DNA from: Hevea brasiliensis
Taxonomy: Eukaryota; Streptophyta; Magnoliopsida; Malpighiales; Euphorbiaceae
Assembly (NCBI RefSeq): GCF_030052815.1
Contig: NC_079496.1
Location: 79,225,652 to 79,289,651 of the forward strand
Direction: 5' to 3'
Length of the DNA: 64,000 nt
This document shows, piece by piece, positions 36,101 through 48,380 of the stretch. The notes beneath the pieces are model-generated. The model had not been told where the DNA came from. It was given only the letters and a program-made list of their open reading frames with translations, and made no database searches. A program made the translations under genes and the position numbers. The stretch's first letter is position 1. Each line of letters begins with the position of its first letter.

Positions 36101-36376
36101 TGGTCCCTTAGGTAAATCCCACATCGGCAAAGCACAGAGATGGTCTTGGGTTCAAAAAGTAATGATATATAAAATGGGGAAACTAATCACTAGAGGCGCC
36201 TTTTGGTGGAATGGCCTGAAGAGTTGGAAGAACTCCAGGGTTAAGCGTGCTCGCTTGAGAGAAATCCGAGGATGGGTAACCTCCTGGGAAGTTCTCCATT
36301 CTACCTATGGGACAAAATTGTGAGGCTTATGGCCAAAGCGGACAATTCCTCTAGTGGTTGGAGCCTGATCGTTACA
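36101..36376 (+). repeat. Cassandra 5' LTR
   Basis: It begins TGGTCCCTTAGG with the CCCACATCGGCAAAGCAC motif and ends ATCGTTACA before the PBS. It is the same length as the second LTR, with scattered substitutions. Confidence 0.9.
36231..36300 (+). promoter_or_regulatory. 5S rRNA-like internal promoter in 5' LTR
   Basis: TTAAGCGTGCTCGCTTGAGA and GGATGGGTAACCTCCTGGGA resemble the box A and box C region of plant 5S rRNA, which RNA polymerase III uses. The middle element is degenerate. It is not a 5S gene: only about 70 bp are similar. Confidence 0.85.
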
Positions 36377-36378
36377 AT

Positions 36379-36391
36379 TGGTATCAAAGCC
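36379..36391 (+). other. Cassandra primer binding site
   Basis: TGGTATCAAAGCC differs by one base from the initiator tRNA-Met complement and sits 2 bp after the LTR. Confidence 0.88.
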
Positions 36392-36450
36392 GCTCGCGTG
36401 TCCTCTTGAGCAATGGTGAGGCAAACCTCAGCGAGGATGCTGAGTCCCGA

Positions 36451-36473
36451 AAGGGGGGGGGGGTGGGGGAGAA
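36451..36473 (+). other. Cassandra polypurine tract
   Basis: A purine run of AAAG, about ten G, one T, five G and AGAA lies just before the second LTR. Confidence 0.85.
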
Positions 36474-36749
36474 AGGTCCCTTAGGCAAATCCCACATCAG
36501 CAAAGCACGGAGAGGGTCTTGGGTTCAAAAAGTAATGATATATAAAATAGGGGAACTAATCACTAGATGCGCCTTTTGGTGGAATGGCTTGGAGAGTTGG
36601 AAGAACTCCAGGGTTAAGCGTGCTCGCTTGAGAGAAATCCTAGGATGGGTGACCTCCTAGGATGTTATCCATTCCACCTATGGGACAAAACCATGAGGCT
36701 TATGGCTAAAGCGGACAATTCCTCTAGTGGTTGGAGCCCAATCGTTACA
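36474..36749 (+). repeat. Cassandra 3' LTR
   Basis: It is 276 bp, starting AGGTCCCTTAGG (first T changed to A) and ending ATCGTTACA. The 5S-like segment lies at 36604-36668, with GGATGGGTGACCTCCTAGGA. Confidence 0.9.
36604..36668 (+). promoter_or_regulatory. 5S rRNA-like internal promoter in 3' LTR
   Basis: This is the second copy of the pol III-like boxes. It keeps GGTGACCTCC, closer to real 5S than the 5' LTR copy, which has GGTAACCTCC. Confidence 0.83.
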
Positions 36750-39700
36750 ATTTCGGCAGAGTGCTGTCTGTATTTTGAGAAAATAGTTCTTCAAATACCT
36801 GTAAAAAAGCACTTCCAATGATTTATCTCATCAACTTCATCAAATCAACATCCATCCCAACTAATTTCAACATCATTTCTCAATTTCCAAAATTCAAAGC
36901 AATAATTTACAATTCAAAGATTATACAAAATAATACTAAGTAATTTCATTCAAATTATAACAAAATACTTTCATTTATATTTCATTACAGTTAAAACAAA
37001 TTACATTCATCCAAAATTTACATTAGAAAAATCCAACTAATATTATTACAAACTTTATACAACTGCTCATGACCAGTTTACATGTACATACATATACATA
37101 CATCAAAATAACTATTACAATCAGGGTATAAAATATACTCGATAGAACTTTAGGGAAGGCGGCTCCACAATCCTTAGCAGCTCACTCTGCTGCTCCTCTA
37201 GTCTCAATATCTGCTACAGCAATAACAGCCATTGCTGAGTACTATGACTCAGTGGTGCACAACATACTAAAATAATATTTATGTAGAATTTAAGTTATAT
37301 TTATTCAAAAATTAAACTGAACATGAGCAATAAATTCAAAACATGACTTATAAAATTTTATTCCAAAAAATTTCATTCCGAAATTCTCAAAACAAATTTC
37401 ATAAAAACACAGTTATATCATGCCATTCGAAACATATTAATCTCAATAGCCAGAGGCTTATGAGAAGTCACATCGCAAGGCTAGCTAGCTAAAATATATG
37501 GGAACCCATTCTTTTTCTTCTTCTACTAGCACACACCTCAACACTTCAGCCAGAGAAGGAATTAAAATTCGAAACTGATTTCCCCCACTAGTCGTGCTAG
37601 TGAGGTATTCAAATATATGGTCATAACACTGTGGTTTCAAAACTATCTTAAGAATTTACTAAATATTTATTATCATTTCAAACACAAACAATTAATCTTT
37701 CAACAATTTAAATCAAAAGCATAATAAACTTTTCAATCCAGTTGTGTCACAATTTAATATCTCAATTCATTCAAAAATAATTTGCAGAAGAAAATTTATA
37801 GAAATTCTATGTTGTGCACAAACCTTATACGAGTCACCTCTTGGCCTTGATCAACACCTCGGGTTTTTTCTGGTATTCCTTTCCACTAAAACACACAGGT
37901 TCATAGTATTTTAGTATCACAATTTATCATAACTCCAAAAATAAATTCAAATCTACTTATACTTAGCTTTAATATGCTAAATTTGATGTTCTCTAAAATT
38001 TATATTTCGGGGTTACTATTCACGATACTATTCAAGTCAATTTATTGACTTTCTAATGCTTAATAGGTATGGGAATTCTAATTTCACCCACATATCACAT
38101 TTTGGTTACGTAATTTGTTGGTTTCGGTTGTTTTATCAAATTTTAAGTCTTTTAGGCAAAATTGTAAATTTTCAGTTTTAGTGTCCTATTTTGTATTATT
38201 CCATTGGTCATGTTACTGTTAGAATTCGGCTATGTTTTCTTTATAGAAATCGTTCCTTATTGTCTTAACTTTATTTCCCTTTTTGAATCACTCCATTTAG
38301 AGTTTTTTAGCTCAAGTTATAGCCATTTGAACATGGCTGGCCGGATTGGCCTAATCCGGATTTGGCCAATTTGTTCACTATGCTATGGTCACTTTCTGGG
38401 CATGATTCGTAAATAAAAATATATCATTTTGTGTCTAGTTTCATTCCCAATTGGCCTCACACCAATTGAGTTGGTAAATGTTCAGTTTTGGTCCCTGAAA
38501 AGGGACCTTGGTCATGCTGCCTGCACAATGTCAATAACCAATCCAAATTTCCATTTGGTTTCAACACTTCCAACATACCACAATTGGTCATACATGGCCA
38601 TTTTTCAGCTCAAACAAGGTCAAACACACCATATGACCAATTCTCAAAATTTTGTCTCCCAAAACCCTAGGTTCAAAACCATAACTCACTAATTTTGTTA
38701 CATTTTACTAAATCAAAACATATAAACATAATTTCTCAACTCATTCAAGCTCATGTACACTTTTAATTCAATTAAACTCATGCAAATCATACCTCCACCT
38801 AGGCTGGCTGAATTTCCCTTTAGTCCTCCAAAGATGTTTTCTTTTGATTGTAAGTTAATTTCTAGGTTACTCAAACCACAAACATAACTAATAAACTAAA
38901 ATTTCAATTAAAAGAACTAACCTCACTTTGATGTTCAATCTTCAATTTTCTTCTTCTTTTCTTCCTTTTTTCTTGATCAATCTTCTTCTCAAGTAAGGTT
39001 AACAAGGTTTAGCTAAGGAGTTTCCCTTTCTATGGCTGAATTATGATTTCTTCAAGCTCAAAAATGAGCTTTCATGGAGGTTTTAAAAATGGAGAGGGAG
39101 AGAGAGAGTTGGCCGGCTTTGTGAGGAAGATGAAGACTTTTGTTTTATTTTTTTTCCTTTTCTTTTATGTGTTTTTAATCTAATTTAATTCACAATTATC
39201 CAATGATAATTTCAAAATTTTAATTATTAAGTTTATTGTATCATGCATGATGTAATAAACTTTTTTCACTTTTTCAATTTTTTTCTTTTTCCTTTTCTTT
39301 TTTTTATTTATTTTTCTTTAGTTCTTTAATTTAATTCTTGATCCCAAAATTTTCTTTTCTCCAATTTTATTGGACAGTTAGGTTAGGAGTCAGCTCTAGG
39401 GGTCAATTGACCAAATTGCCTCTCGCCGATTTGATCCAGTTTGCAAATAATTTAATATTTCTTTCGGATCCCTGACCTAATTATTTGACCGGCTTAACAA
39501 TTCTTTTTTGTGATATTCTCTTTTCCACTGTGTTTGTAATAGTCCTAGGGACCACAACGTCATATTTTACGGTTCGAAATTTGAGTTTAAATCGACTTCA
39601 TAGTCGTTCCCGAGAAGGTCACCCATCACTGTGACTCTCGACTCATTTAACTTCTAGTGTTCTGTTTTTCTTATTTATACTGAACTAATTGACAATTGCT

Positions 39701-39823
39701 AATTATTTGTGTTCAGGGCTTCTCTAGGTGTCTTAGATGTGGTTCTAATCCCCTTAATTATCCGGATCGACACTGGTCACGGAATAGTGAAATATACCAG
39801 GCTATGCAAATAGGGGTGTTATG
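36750..39823 (-). repeat. 3' LTR of element E, truncated
   Basis: It follows the LTR of G from the GGCAGAGTGCTGTCTG region to the U3 start, here GGGGTGTTATG instead of GTTACA. About 235 bp of the U5 end are absent. The shared hairpin is decayed near 38452. Confidence 0.85.
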
Positions 39824-39842
39824 ATTCTCCCCCCCTTAAAAT
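39824..39842 (-). other. Polypurine tract of element E
   Basis: The plus strand is ATTCTCCCCCCCTTAAAAT, next to the LTR as in G. Confidence 0.83.
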
Positions 39843-39870
39843 AAATTTCGTCTCGAAATTTTACCTGGCA

Positions 39871-39935
39871 TCAATCTCTGAACAGCTGTGGGTGCTGTCT
39901 CCTCATGTCCTCCTCTCATTCCCAAGTAGCCTCCT
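39871..39935 (-). pseudogene. Element E chromodomain C-terminus
   Basis: Read on the minus strand, the last codons of the polyprotein (WEREEDMRRQHPQLFRD-like) end in TGA at 39873-39871. The upstream codons continue after the solo LTR at 43081-43147 (VLWNHHSSQE-like) and then after the second solo LTR at 46974. Without the two insertions the reading matches A and G. Confidence 0.85.
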
Positions 39936-42900
39936 TATAATATCCTCACTTTAGCTAGTCCGTACAGTCTACTGTTCAGGCAACCAATGTTAGTCTGGGC
40001 AACTAGAATGTTTGAAATTATAATTAGACTAAAGTGGGGAGTTATAAAGAAACTAAATAACGCTCATAAAAATTTTTAGAAATGAAATACACTAAGGTTA
40101 AACGAGCCGAAACCCCAGTGATGAGTAACCCGAAGGGGAAGTGACGGTGAAAGCCGTTAGCAACCCTAAACCCGGGGGAAAAATTATAAAAATTATAAAA
40201 TAATTTTTGGGACTCCAGAGAAGGGTCATTGAGCTTCTTATAGTATTAGAATACTAAGAAAATGCTTAGAAAAATTTTTCTATCGGTACACACAATTTTG
40301 GCTCATTAAGCCAAACGGAGGGCATTTTGGTCATTTCGTCTTCAGAGATGATTTTTGACCAACTTGTCCATTTATGTAAGTAAATTATATGACATAAAAT
40401 ATGAACAAATATTGATAAAAAAATTAATTAAAATTGAATAGCAAAAGGAAGAAGAGAAATTGTGAATAAATGAGATTTATTACCTCATGCTTATGTAAGC
40501 ATGAGGTAATTAAAATGCTTAGCCAATCAAATTAAAGGAAAACACTTATAATACATAAAATGGGCAGAAAAGAAGGTAAATTCTAGAAAATTTCAGCAGC
40601 TACTCTTCTTCCCAAAGAAGCCGCCCCATGCTCCTCCTTCCCTCCTCCATTTTCATGCTTATAAAAGCTTGAATTCCTTAGTCTTTTCTCAATAAAACCC
40701 TAACCTAGCAACATAAAAACTTATTCTTTCATCTTGGTGAGTCTTTTGGGAGCAAAAAGAAGTGAAAAAGAAGAACCCTATCAAGTTGCAATTTCACTCC
40801 ATTAGAGGTTAGTGACTTAAACTTGTTTTTCTCTTTCAATTCATGTTGAAGGAGCATGAATGAGTGTAAATTTACAAAGAAATTTAATAAATACCATGTT
40901 TATTCCCATCCTATATGTTTGGCAGCCCTGGTTGGGGTAAGATTTTGATGGTTTTCATGGAGCTAAAATGGTAGTATGGCTGCCCTTAGTATTAATCTCT
41001 TAAGTGGAGTAATGAAATGCAAGTTATAATGCATGGTTTGAGATAGTTGAGTTAGGGTTTGGGATGAAAATGAGACTTTGATCATGTAATGGTGAAAGTA
41101 GGTTTTAATGGTCAATTAGTAACCATTTGGTTTTGTTTGAATAAGAAATGAAGTGGTTAGTTTAGTGGAAATTGAAGTTGGTGTGGCTGCCCTTGGTGAC
41201 CTGTAGGACTGGGCATGGCTCCAGCAGGTTTGGGTAGCAATAACTGGAATTGTAGAGGTTCAATTGGTGCAAGGCCAATTGGAAATAAAACTAGATACAT
41301 AATGGCACAACTTTGGTGAAGAAACCATGCCCAGAAAATCAAACCAAGTTGATCTAAAGGTTGCCCTAATCCAAGTGACCTGCAATCTGCTTGGGTAAAA
41401 TGAGCAAATGAATAGTATTTAGTCGTTTTGTCATAACTCAGCGTAGAAAGGTCCAATTGACCTGAAATTTTACCAGCAAGAAGCTGAGATATATACCTAC
41501 AACTTTCATGAAGAAACCTAACCCAAATTATGACCAAAATATATTCAAAAAGTGACTTGCAGTCACTGCTCAAATTACTATAGATTTTGTCAGTCCAGAA
41601 ATTCTGGAAAAAATTATAATCCGGCCAATTGTGGTTTAGGGGCCATAACTTTAGCTACAAAATTCCAAATGGAGTGATTCAAAAAAGGAAATGTAACTAG
41701 ACAAAATAAGAAACAACTTTCATGTTGATCATTTTGCCAAACTCCCACTGCAAAAATGACTAATGGAACAGTAAACACATAGCTTGAAAACTGAAAATTT
41801 TGAACAATTAATATTAAACTTGGAAATGGTATTGGCAACCAATACCAACAATTTTAGAATGCAAAATGTGATATATTGGGAGTATTAGAACCAATGTACC
41901 TATTGTCTATGCAAAAGTCAACATTTTAATTGACTAATGATATGAATAGTAATATCTAAACTTAAATTTTTAGAATTGTACAATTTAAAAGTGTAACATG
42001 TCCTAGTACACCTAGCAAGATTGGTGTGGATAGGTTGGAATGCCAATAGGGTTCTGGTAGCAGTACTGCATATGGCTTCTTGCCATTCTGTGTTTTATGG
42101 CCTCACGTGCCATTTTGTGATAAAATAGCCTTTGGCTATGTTGATTGAGATATTATACTTGAGTTTCATCCCTGATAATTATTACAGCTTATTAGCTATT
42201 CTGTTGCACACCAAGAGACACAATGTGACCGATGGTGTGATGGTCCGAGGTACTTAGTACCCAATGCCAGTTTACCCGTTTTTCCAATCCAGTCGACTAG
42301 TATGGGTTACTCGGGCAATGATAATAAATCTTACCAAATTTTAATCGAATAATACCGCAATAAATATCAGAAATTAAGTGTACAAAAAATGTAAACATAC
42401 ATTCTGCATAGTTACTTTATTTTAGTTATTTTATTTTATATTATCACCACTAAGTAGAATTGCTTAGCGCGTCGCTTCTGTCATGCGCAGGTACTGGAGA
42501 CATAGCTGGGGAGTCCAGCAGACCTCATACAGGGTGAGCTTTCAGATCTGCACACGGAGTCCAGAGTCACCTCACATTTGCAGTGCATTTGGTAGGACAT
42601 TAGGCCACTTTTGGTATTTTGGTATTTTGTATTTTGTAAACTTCTGTAGTGAATATTATAAACTCATGTAATTATGTTTTTGATGTAATTATCTATGAAC
42701 TATGTTCAGTAATAAATGTGAGCATTTCTCATTGAGTTAACTGTGATATGAATTGAATTTAATTTTGAGATACTGAAGTCATTTGAGAAATTGTTGGGAA
42801 TATAATGGTGGTTGACTGAGAATGATGTGATGAACATAGTTTACAAAATTATAAACTCAGAAGTTATGTGAATATTATAAACTCAGAAGAACTATTTTTC

Positions 42901-43080
42901 CAATTTGCAGCCGGCACTCTATTAGATTTTCTATAAAATTTGCAGAAAAATTCATATTAATAAAAAATTATAAATAAATAAGTAAAAAGAGGAAGTTGAA
43001 TTGAAATATGATTTGGTGCTCCGGCACACTGTGTGGCATATCTTGCTTGGCTACACTATAGACGGGTAAGGGATGTCACA
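39936..43080 (+). mobile_element. Solo gypsy LTR, family C
   Basis: A 3145 bp LTR is inserted in the chromodomain of E, flanked by CTCCT at 39931-39935 and 43081-43085. It ends GGGATGTCACA and starts TATAAT, where TG would be expected. Its U3 has TTAAACGAGCCGA like the LTR of A. The R/U5 part has CACCACTAAGTAG and CGCAGGTACTGG like C2. A TATAAAAG at 40660 is a fair promoter candidate. A two-unit internal repeat with CATAACT motifs lies near 41410-41780. Reading frames inside show no domain. Confidence 0.9.
40660..40667 (+). promoter_or_regulatory. TATA-like box in LTR C
   Basis: TATAAAAG is followed by AT-rich sequence with AATAAAACCCTAACC. The position inside a U3-like part fits a retrotransposon promoter, but there is no direct proof. 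Confidence 0.35.
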
Positions 43081-43147
43081 CTCCTGGCTCGAATGATGGT
43101 TCCACAGCACTTTCACAAATGGTATCTACTTATTCTATAGCTGCTTC
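43081..43147 (-). pseudogene. Element E chromodomain fragment between solo LTRs
   Basis: The 67 bp between the two solo LTRs match 23291-23354 in the chromodomain of G. The CTCCT at the left and GCTTC at the right (43143-43147) are target duplications. Confidence 0.85.
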
Positions 43148-46100
43148 TGTCACACCCTACCCCTCTGTAAGGCATAACATGATCCCGTAGTGTACCTAAT
43201 GAATTACCAACCCCGTCTACTAATAACCCATTAAATACACTACAAGGGATTTTAAAAACTTTTCTTACTTCTTTTACAGTGGTGAGCACTATTTACAGGT
43301 GTTAAAAACCTTTTTGAACTGAAGTGATAGAACTAACACATTTGAATTATTTGAAATTTCTGTAAAAATTTTGGCAGAGTGCCATCTGTATTTTGGATAA
43401 AAAAGTTCTTCAAAAAACCTGTAAAAAGCACTTCAATATATTTCCAAATCTCAACTCTAACATATTTCTTAACACAACATATTTCTCAACTCAAATCCAC
43501 AGTAATTTTTCAAAGACTGAGATACAAGAAATATAATACAATTTTTACAAGCCAAAATAACTCATAATTATTTTATAACTTCAATGTACAATTTGAATTT
43601 ACAACTGCTCAAAATCAAGAACACTATGTACATACAGTGGTCATACATTACAGTACAAAATGCAAATGTGGTATACTCATTATACCCGATAATCTCTCGC
43701 TGGATGTACTAGCAGCCTAGTCTGCTGCCCTGTCCGTCTGTCTACCTGCGACAGCAATGAAAAGCTATCGCTGAGACAATGTCTCAATGGTGCACAACAT
43801 TAACCAAATACAACTTTAAATCACAGTTCATAAATCATATAAATGATAGATACGTAAAACCATAGTTAAATTCAAGACAATGAATGTCATAAGGAATTTA
43901 ACACAATATCACAATAAATCTCAGTAATCAAAACGTAGTTATATTCAAAAGACAGTGAATGTCAATAAGAATTTAAACTCCATTTCACAAATTATCAAAG
44001 CTCATAATAACACAATTTAGTCAAATAATTTACGAACACAGTGTTGCTAATTCATACACAACTTAAGCCATGACACAAAATTTCCGATCAATGCCTCGTT
44101 GTACACCACGACGAAGCAATCACAACCCCACTAATCGAAATCAATGAGGAAGGGAGCTAGCTATATAATGAGTACTCATCCGATCACCTTAACTGGTAAA
44201 CCAGAGAGGGAGAAAAATAAACGATTACGACTCCATAAATGGAGAAGGAAAATAAATGATCACAACCCCATAAATGGAGAAGGAATGATATGATACTATC
44301 ATGCTAAGTGTGAACACAAAATCAATTCCAAAAATTTTATTCAAATGATTCGTGAGAATCCAATAAATTTCTAAAGTCATAAATTCATTCACAAAATGGC
44401 AACACAATTCATAATTAACTTCAAATTTTCACAAATCACACTAAATCAATTTTTCCACAGTTTCAAACCATTTACAATGCTTTTCAAGCAATAAGTATCC
44501 ATTCAAACTCATTTCCATAATTGAAAACAATAATATACAAATTGTCATAATTTATTTCAATTGAAAAATTCAAAAGAAATAACTGTTGCGCACAAACCTC
44601 TGATAACTGTGTCCTGGCCTTGACTCAGTGTTTCCTTCCCTTTCCCTGAGTCTTTGCTAATTGAAAAACACAATTTGAAGTGTTTCAGTACTCATTTAAA
44701 CTGTCTCTAACGATAATGCTTGATAATTAATTCACTGAATTCTAATATTTGCTTAGTCAACCTAATATGTCGACCCTCGACGCATTCTAGGTAAATTAGG
44801 TTTTAATGTTATTGATATGTCACATTCGATAGTATTTTAGAGTTGGTACATGTTACCAAGTTCATTTCTGTGTATACTGCATTTTCTTGCAATTTGCTGG
44901 ATTCCGAGATACTAGTTTGACCTAGCCGGACGACCTAGTTCCCTCGGTTTTCGGGTTTTGGTCAAAACTACAAACTTGTAGATCTATATCTTATGGAACG
45001 CGGGGCAAAATTTCAGGTCATTCTGAGTTATGTAGACCAAGTTATGGTCATTTTACTATTGCTGGTCAAATTGCATCAAAATTGGTCACTTTAGGTCACT
45101 TTAGGTCATTTTAGGTTCGGCCAGTTTTTGGACCCGAATTTGTGCAAGCTGTTTGACTTGCTTATGGTCATTTCTGGGCTTTTGTGTCTTCATAAGACTT
45201 GTAGATATGGGTCTTAACTATTCATGGTCAAAATTTCAGGTCAATTGGACCTGTTTTGAGTGAGTTATGGCCTAAACACTAACTGCTGCCCAAATGGTCA
45301 ATTTTCAGTTCTCAATTGCACTTAATCCGGATTTGGTCATTTTTCAAGCTACCTTGCAAGCAGAATTTTGGCAAGCTTCCTTCATAAAAGTTGGCACATT
45401 TTGTGCCTAGTTTAACCTCCAATTGGTCTCATACCAATTGGAGCCACACACTTAAAGTTATAGGCCTAAAACACAAACTGCCTTATTGCATTTCTTTCAT
45501 ACACATCAAGCATCACATTTAACACTTACCAAACTTAACATTCAAGCCAATTCTGGTTGTACCATGACCTAAACATAATTCACAACACATTATAAGTCAT
45601 TTTGGCAGTTTACAATTACATTCAATGTGCACCATAAAGTGCAGAATTTATCAACTCATTTACAACAATTTAAGCATCTAACCATAACACTTTTACATGT
45701 CCAACTTCACACCATCATACATACACTCAAACTACCATAACCACTATTACAATTCCACATTATTATTCCATAAACCAAGCATGAATTCCAACATTCTTCA
45801 AGAATTAACAAACTGCCGCAATGGTACCTTTACATTCCATTAATTTCCAAGCTTCAAATTTCAATTTACATTTACATATACTAAGTATACATCACCCAAA
45901 CAATTTCCTACACAATATACATTTAATCAATCATTTAATTCACCATTTACAAGCAAAAATAAATTGTCTTTAAAGTGTTTCCATGGCTGCCAAAAGTACA
46001 CTTCCCCATTCAACATCAAACTTCAAAAATCTCTCCATAAATCAAACACCCATAACATCCTTACAAACTTTAATTAAACAATAATAAAAAACACAAACTT

Positions 46101-46973
46101 ACCAATTTGGAAATTCTTCAAAACCTCACCAAAACTTCTTAAAATTGCTATCAAACTCCTCCTTGTGATGTGGGGATAAACTTTAATGAAGTAACCTTAG
46201 TGTTTGGAGGTGGAATGGAGGAGATGTGGGAGCTTGAATCAAATGTGGCAATGGACGATTTGGGAGCTCTTTACTACGGCAATGGTGGTTTTGAAGGTTG
46301 AAGATGAAGTGTGAGTGGAGTAATCTGCCCACTTAATGCATATTATAATCCTTAGTGGTCCACTCACATAAATTAAATCATATTATATGTTTTTAATTGA
46401 TAATTACTCCATTTACCCTCCATTTTTGCTATTTACATTAGGTACCCCTAAATTAATTTTTCATTATATTTTCCAAGTGTAATATTATTTATTTTTAATG
46501 GACATTTAGGTCAAAAGACAACTCGGGATATCAAATGACCACAATGCCCCTGTTCGGGTTGCATTCTCGATTTTTCGGTAACACCAGGTTTTATCCGTTT
46601 TTCGATTTCTCACTTTTCTTTGTACTAATTATTTAATTTTTCTTTGATATTTCTAATGATATTTATACTTCAATAAATATTTATTTGAGTCCTAAAAATA
46701 TTTTTCAGGGTTCCTCGCAGTCCAGGGCTAGTCAACGGTCCGCGCCGTGACTTCCCGGTGCGGTCACCCATCGCTAGGGTTCTTGGCTCGCTTAACTTGG
46801 TTGCATTTCTTTACTATTATTTTTCCTTTGTTTTTCTTGTATTTTCTTTTCTTGTATTTCATTATTTGATGTCTCCTCACTCATATCGAAGTGTAGTTCT
46901 AGGCATCCTAGCTGTCCGGACAACACAGGTCACCGGAACAGTAGTACGCACTACCAAACATAGGGGTGTTACA
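43148..46973 (-). mobile_element. Solo gypsy LTR, family B, complete
   Basis: A 3826 bp LTR runs from TGTCACACC to GGGGTGTTACA, flanked by GCTTC at 43143-43147 and 46974-46978. It is the complete version of the fragment at 1-3634 and the reference for family B. It carries the hairpin at 45417-45443. Its U3 has no close match in LTR A, so B is a separate family sharing the termini, the hairpin and the R-like region. Confidence 0.92.
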
Positions 46974-48154
46974 GCTTCACCTCATAAGCCAGAATCTCTA
47001 TGGGTTCTTCCTCATAGGTGAGGTCTGGATTCACTTCAATTTCTTCCACTGGTAGTACATGAGATGGGTCTGATCGATACCTCCTCAACATAGACACATG
47101 GAAGACATTATGTATATTCTCTAACTCTGGAGGTAGTGCCAAACAATATGCCAAAGGACCCACTCTCTCCAGAACCTCATATGGCCCAATGAAACGAGGA
47201 CTCAGTTTCTCCTTTTTGCCGAATCTCATAATTCTCTTCCAAGGGGAAACCTTGAGGAATACTTTGTCACCCACAGCATACTCAATATCCTTTCTCTTTA
47301 AATCAATATAGAACTTCTGACTGTCTAATGCAGTCTTAAGTCGATCTCTGATCACCCTGATCTTCTCCTCGGTCTGTTGAACAATTTCGAGCCCAATCAT
47401 CTTCCTTTCACCTACCTCATCCCAACATAGGGGATTTCTGCATTTTCTGCCATACAAGCTTCATATGGAGGCATCCCAATGCTTGATTGGTAGTTGTTGT
47501 TGTAAGCAAAATCAATCAAAGGTAAGTGCATGTCCCAACTGCCCTCAAACTCAATCACACAAGCTCGTAGCATGTCCTCCAAGATCTGAATTATCCTCTC
47601 AAACTGGCCATCTATCTGTGGATGAAATGCCGTGTTAAAGTTCAATCTAGTTCCTAGGGCTCTCTGAAGACTACCCCAGAATCTAGAAGTGAACCTAATA
47701 TCTCTGTCAGATACGATGGATACTGGCACTCCATGCAGTCTTACTATCTTATCAATGTACAACTTGGCCAATCTTTCTAAACTGTAGTCCATCCGTATTG
47801 GCAGAAAATGAGCAGACTTGGTCAGTCTGTCAATATTAACCCATATTGCATCATGACTCTTCTGTGTCCTCAGAAGTCCCATCAAAAAATCCATTGTTAT
47901 TCTCTCCCATTTCCATTCTGGTACTGGTAGTGGCTGTAATAACCCAGCGGGTACTTGATGCTCTGCCTTCACTTGCTGGTAAGTTAGGCATTTGAAAACA
48001 AATTCTGCCACATCTCTTTTCATACCCACCCACCAGTAATGCTCCTTTAGCCCTTTATACATTTTTGTACCACCAGGATGCATAGAAAAAGAAGATTCAT
48101 GTGCTTCCTTCAAAATGATTTGCCTTAAATCAACATCATTAGAAACACACATTC
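46974..48154 (-). pseudogene. Element E integrase and chromodomain, N-terminal part
   Basis: 48152-47412 (246 residues) carries the zinc finger, the core aspartates ([18 protein letters not shown]) and the catalytic glutamate (GQFERI). The last Cys of the HHCC finger is Tyr (CLTYQQ). A 1-base deletion near 47450, in the codons for EALYG, shifts the frame into 47457-46974, which holds FIGPYEVLERVGPLAY, NVFHVSMLRRY and the chromodomain start up to LAYEVK. The right edge at 48154 is the insertion point of copia 2, whose left duplication would be CATTC. Confidence 0.9.
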
Positions 48155-48380
48155 TAAAGGAACAGAAGCGTCAAAAACACAAGTTTATGCCATTGAATTC
48201 AAAATTTTCACATAGGGTCACATGCATCATGCAAGATTTATATTTATCTATTTGATTTCAATGATAAACAATATATTAAAACTCTTTTAATATGTTTTTG
48301 GATCTGTATTTGCCATTTAAGATTTTAAAATTAATCAGATTAATTTTAGAACCCTAGATTAAATCAAGAACAAACACACT

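Larger units (their letters stand above)
36101..36749 (+). mobile_element. Cassandra-type TRIM element
   Basis: This is a 649 bp element with two 276 bp LTRs, a 97 bp internal region holding an initiator tRNA-Met PBS and a G-rich purine tract, and no coding capacity. Each LTR holds a 5S rRNA-like segment, the hallmark of Cassandra. Such elements are copied by proteins from other retrotransposons. The bases flanking the element (TTAAA left, ATTTC right) do not match, so no target duplication is visible. The flanks come from unrelated positions of two LTRs. Confidence 0.92.
36750..48154 (-). mobile_element. Gypsy chromovirus element E, split three times
   Basis: A minus-strand element of the A/G family. 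The visible parts are the 3' LTR (36750-39823, left end lost at the Cassandra junction), polypurine tract, and chromodomain and integrase in three exon-like pieces (39871-39935, 43081-43147, 46974-48154). It is interrupted by two solo LTRs with target duplications and by copia element 2. Its RNase H, RT, protease, gag and 5' LTR should lie right of copia 2, outside the window. Confidence 0.88.

Noticed and set aside
36231..36300. A 5S rRNA gene
   Set aside because: Only about 70 bp resemble 5S, twice, each inside a 276 bp LTR with PBS and purine tract between; this is Cassandra.
36358..36660. A 100-residue gene across Cassandra
   Set aside because: It spans the PBS, purine tract and second LTR of a non-coding TRIM.
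38204..38692. Small proteins in the LTR of E
   Set aside because: AT-rich LTR sequence, frames not conserved among LTR copies.
41157..41573. A 138-residue minus-strand gene in LTR C
   Set aside because: It overlaps the repeat units of the solo LTR and shows no family similarity.
39936..43080. A complete family C element rather than a solo LTR
   Set aside because: No PBS, coding region or second LTR between the two CTCCT duplications.
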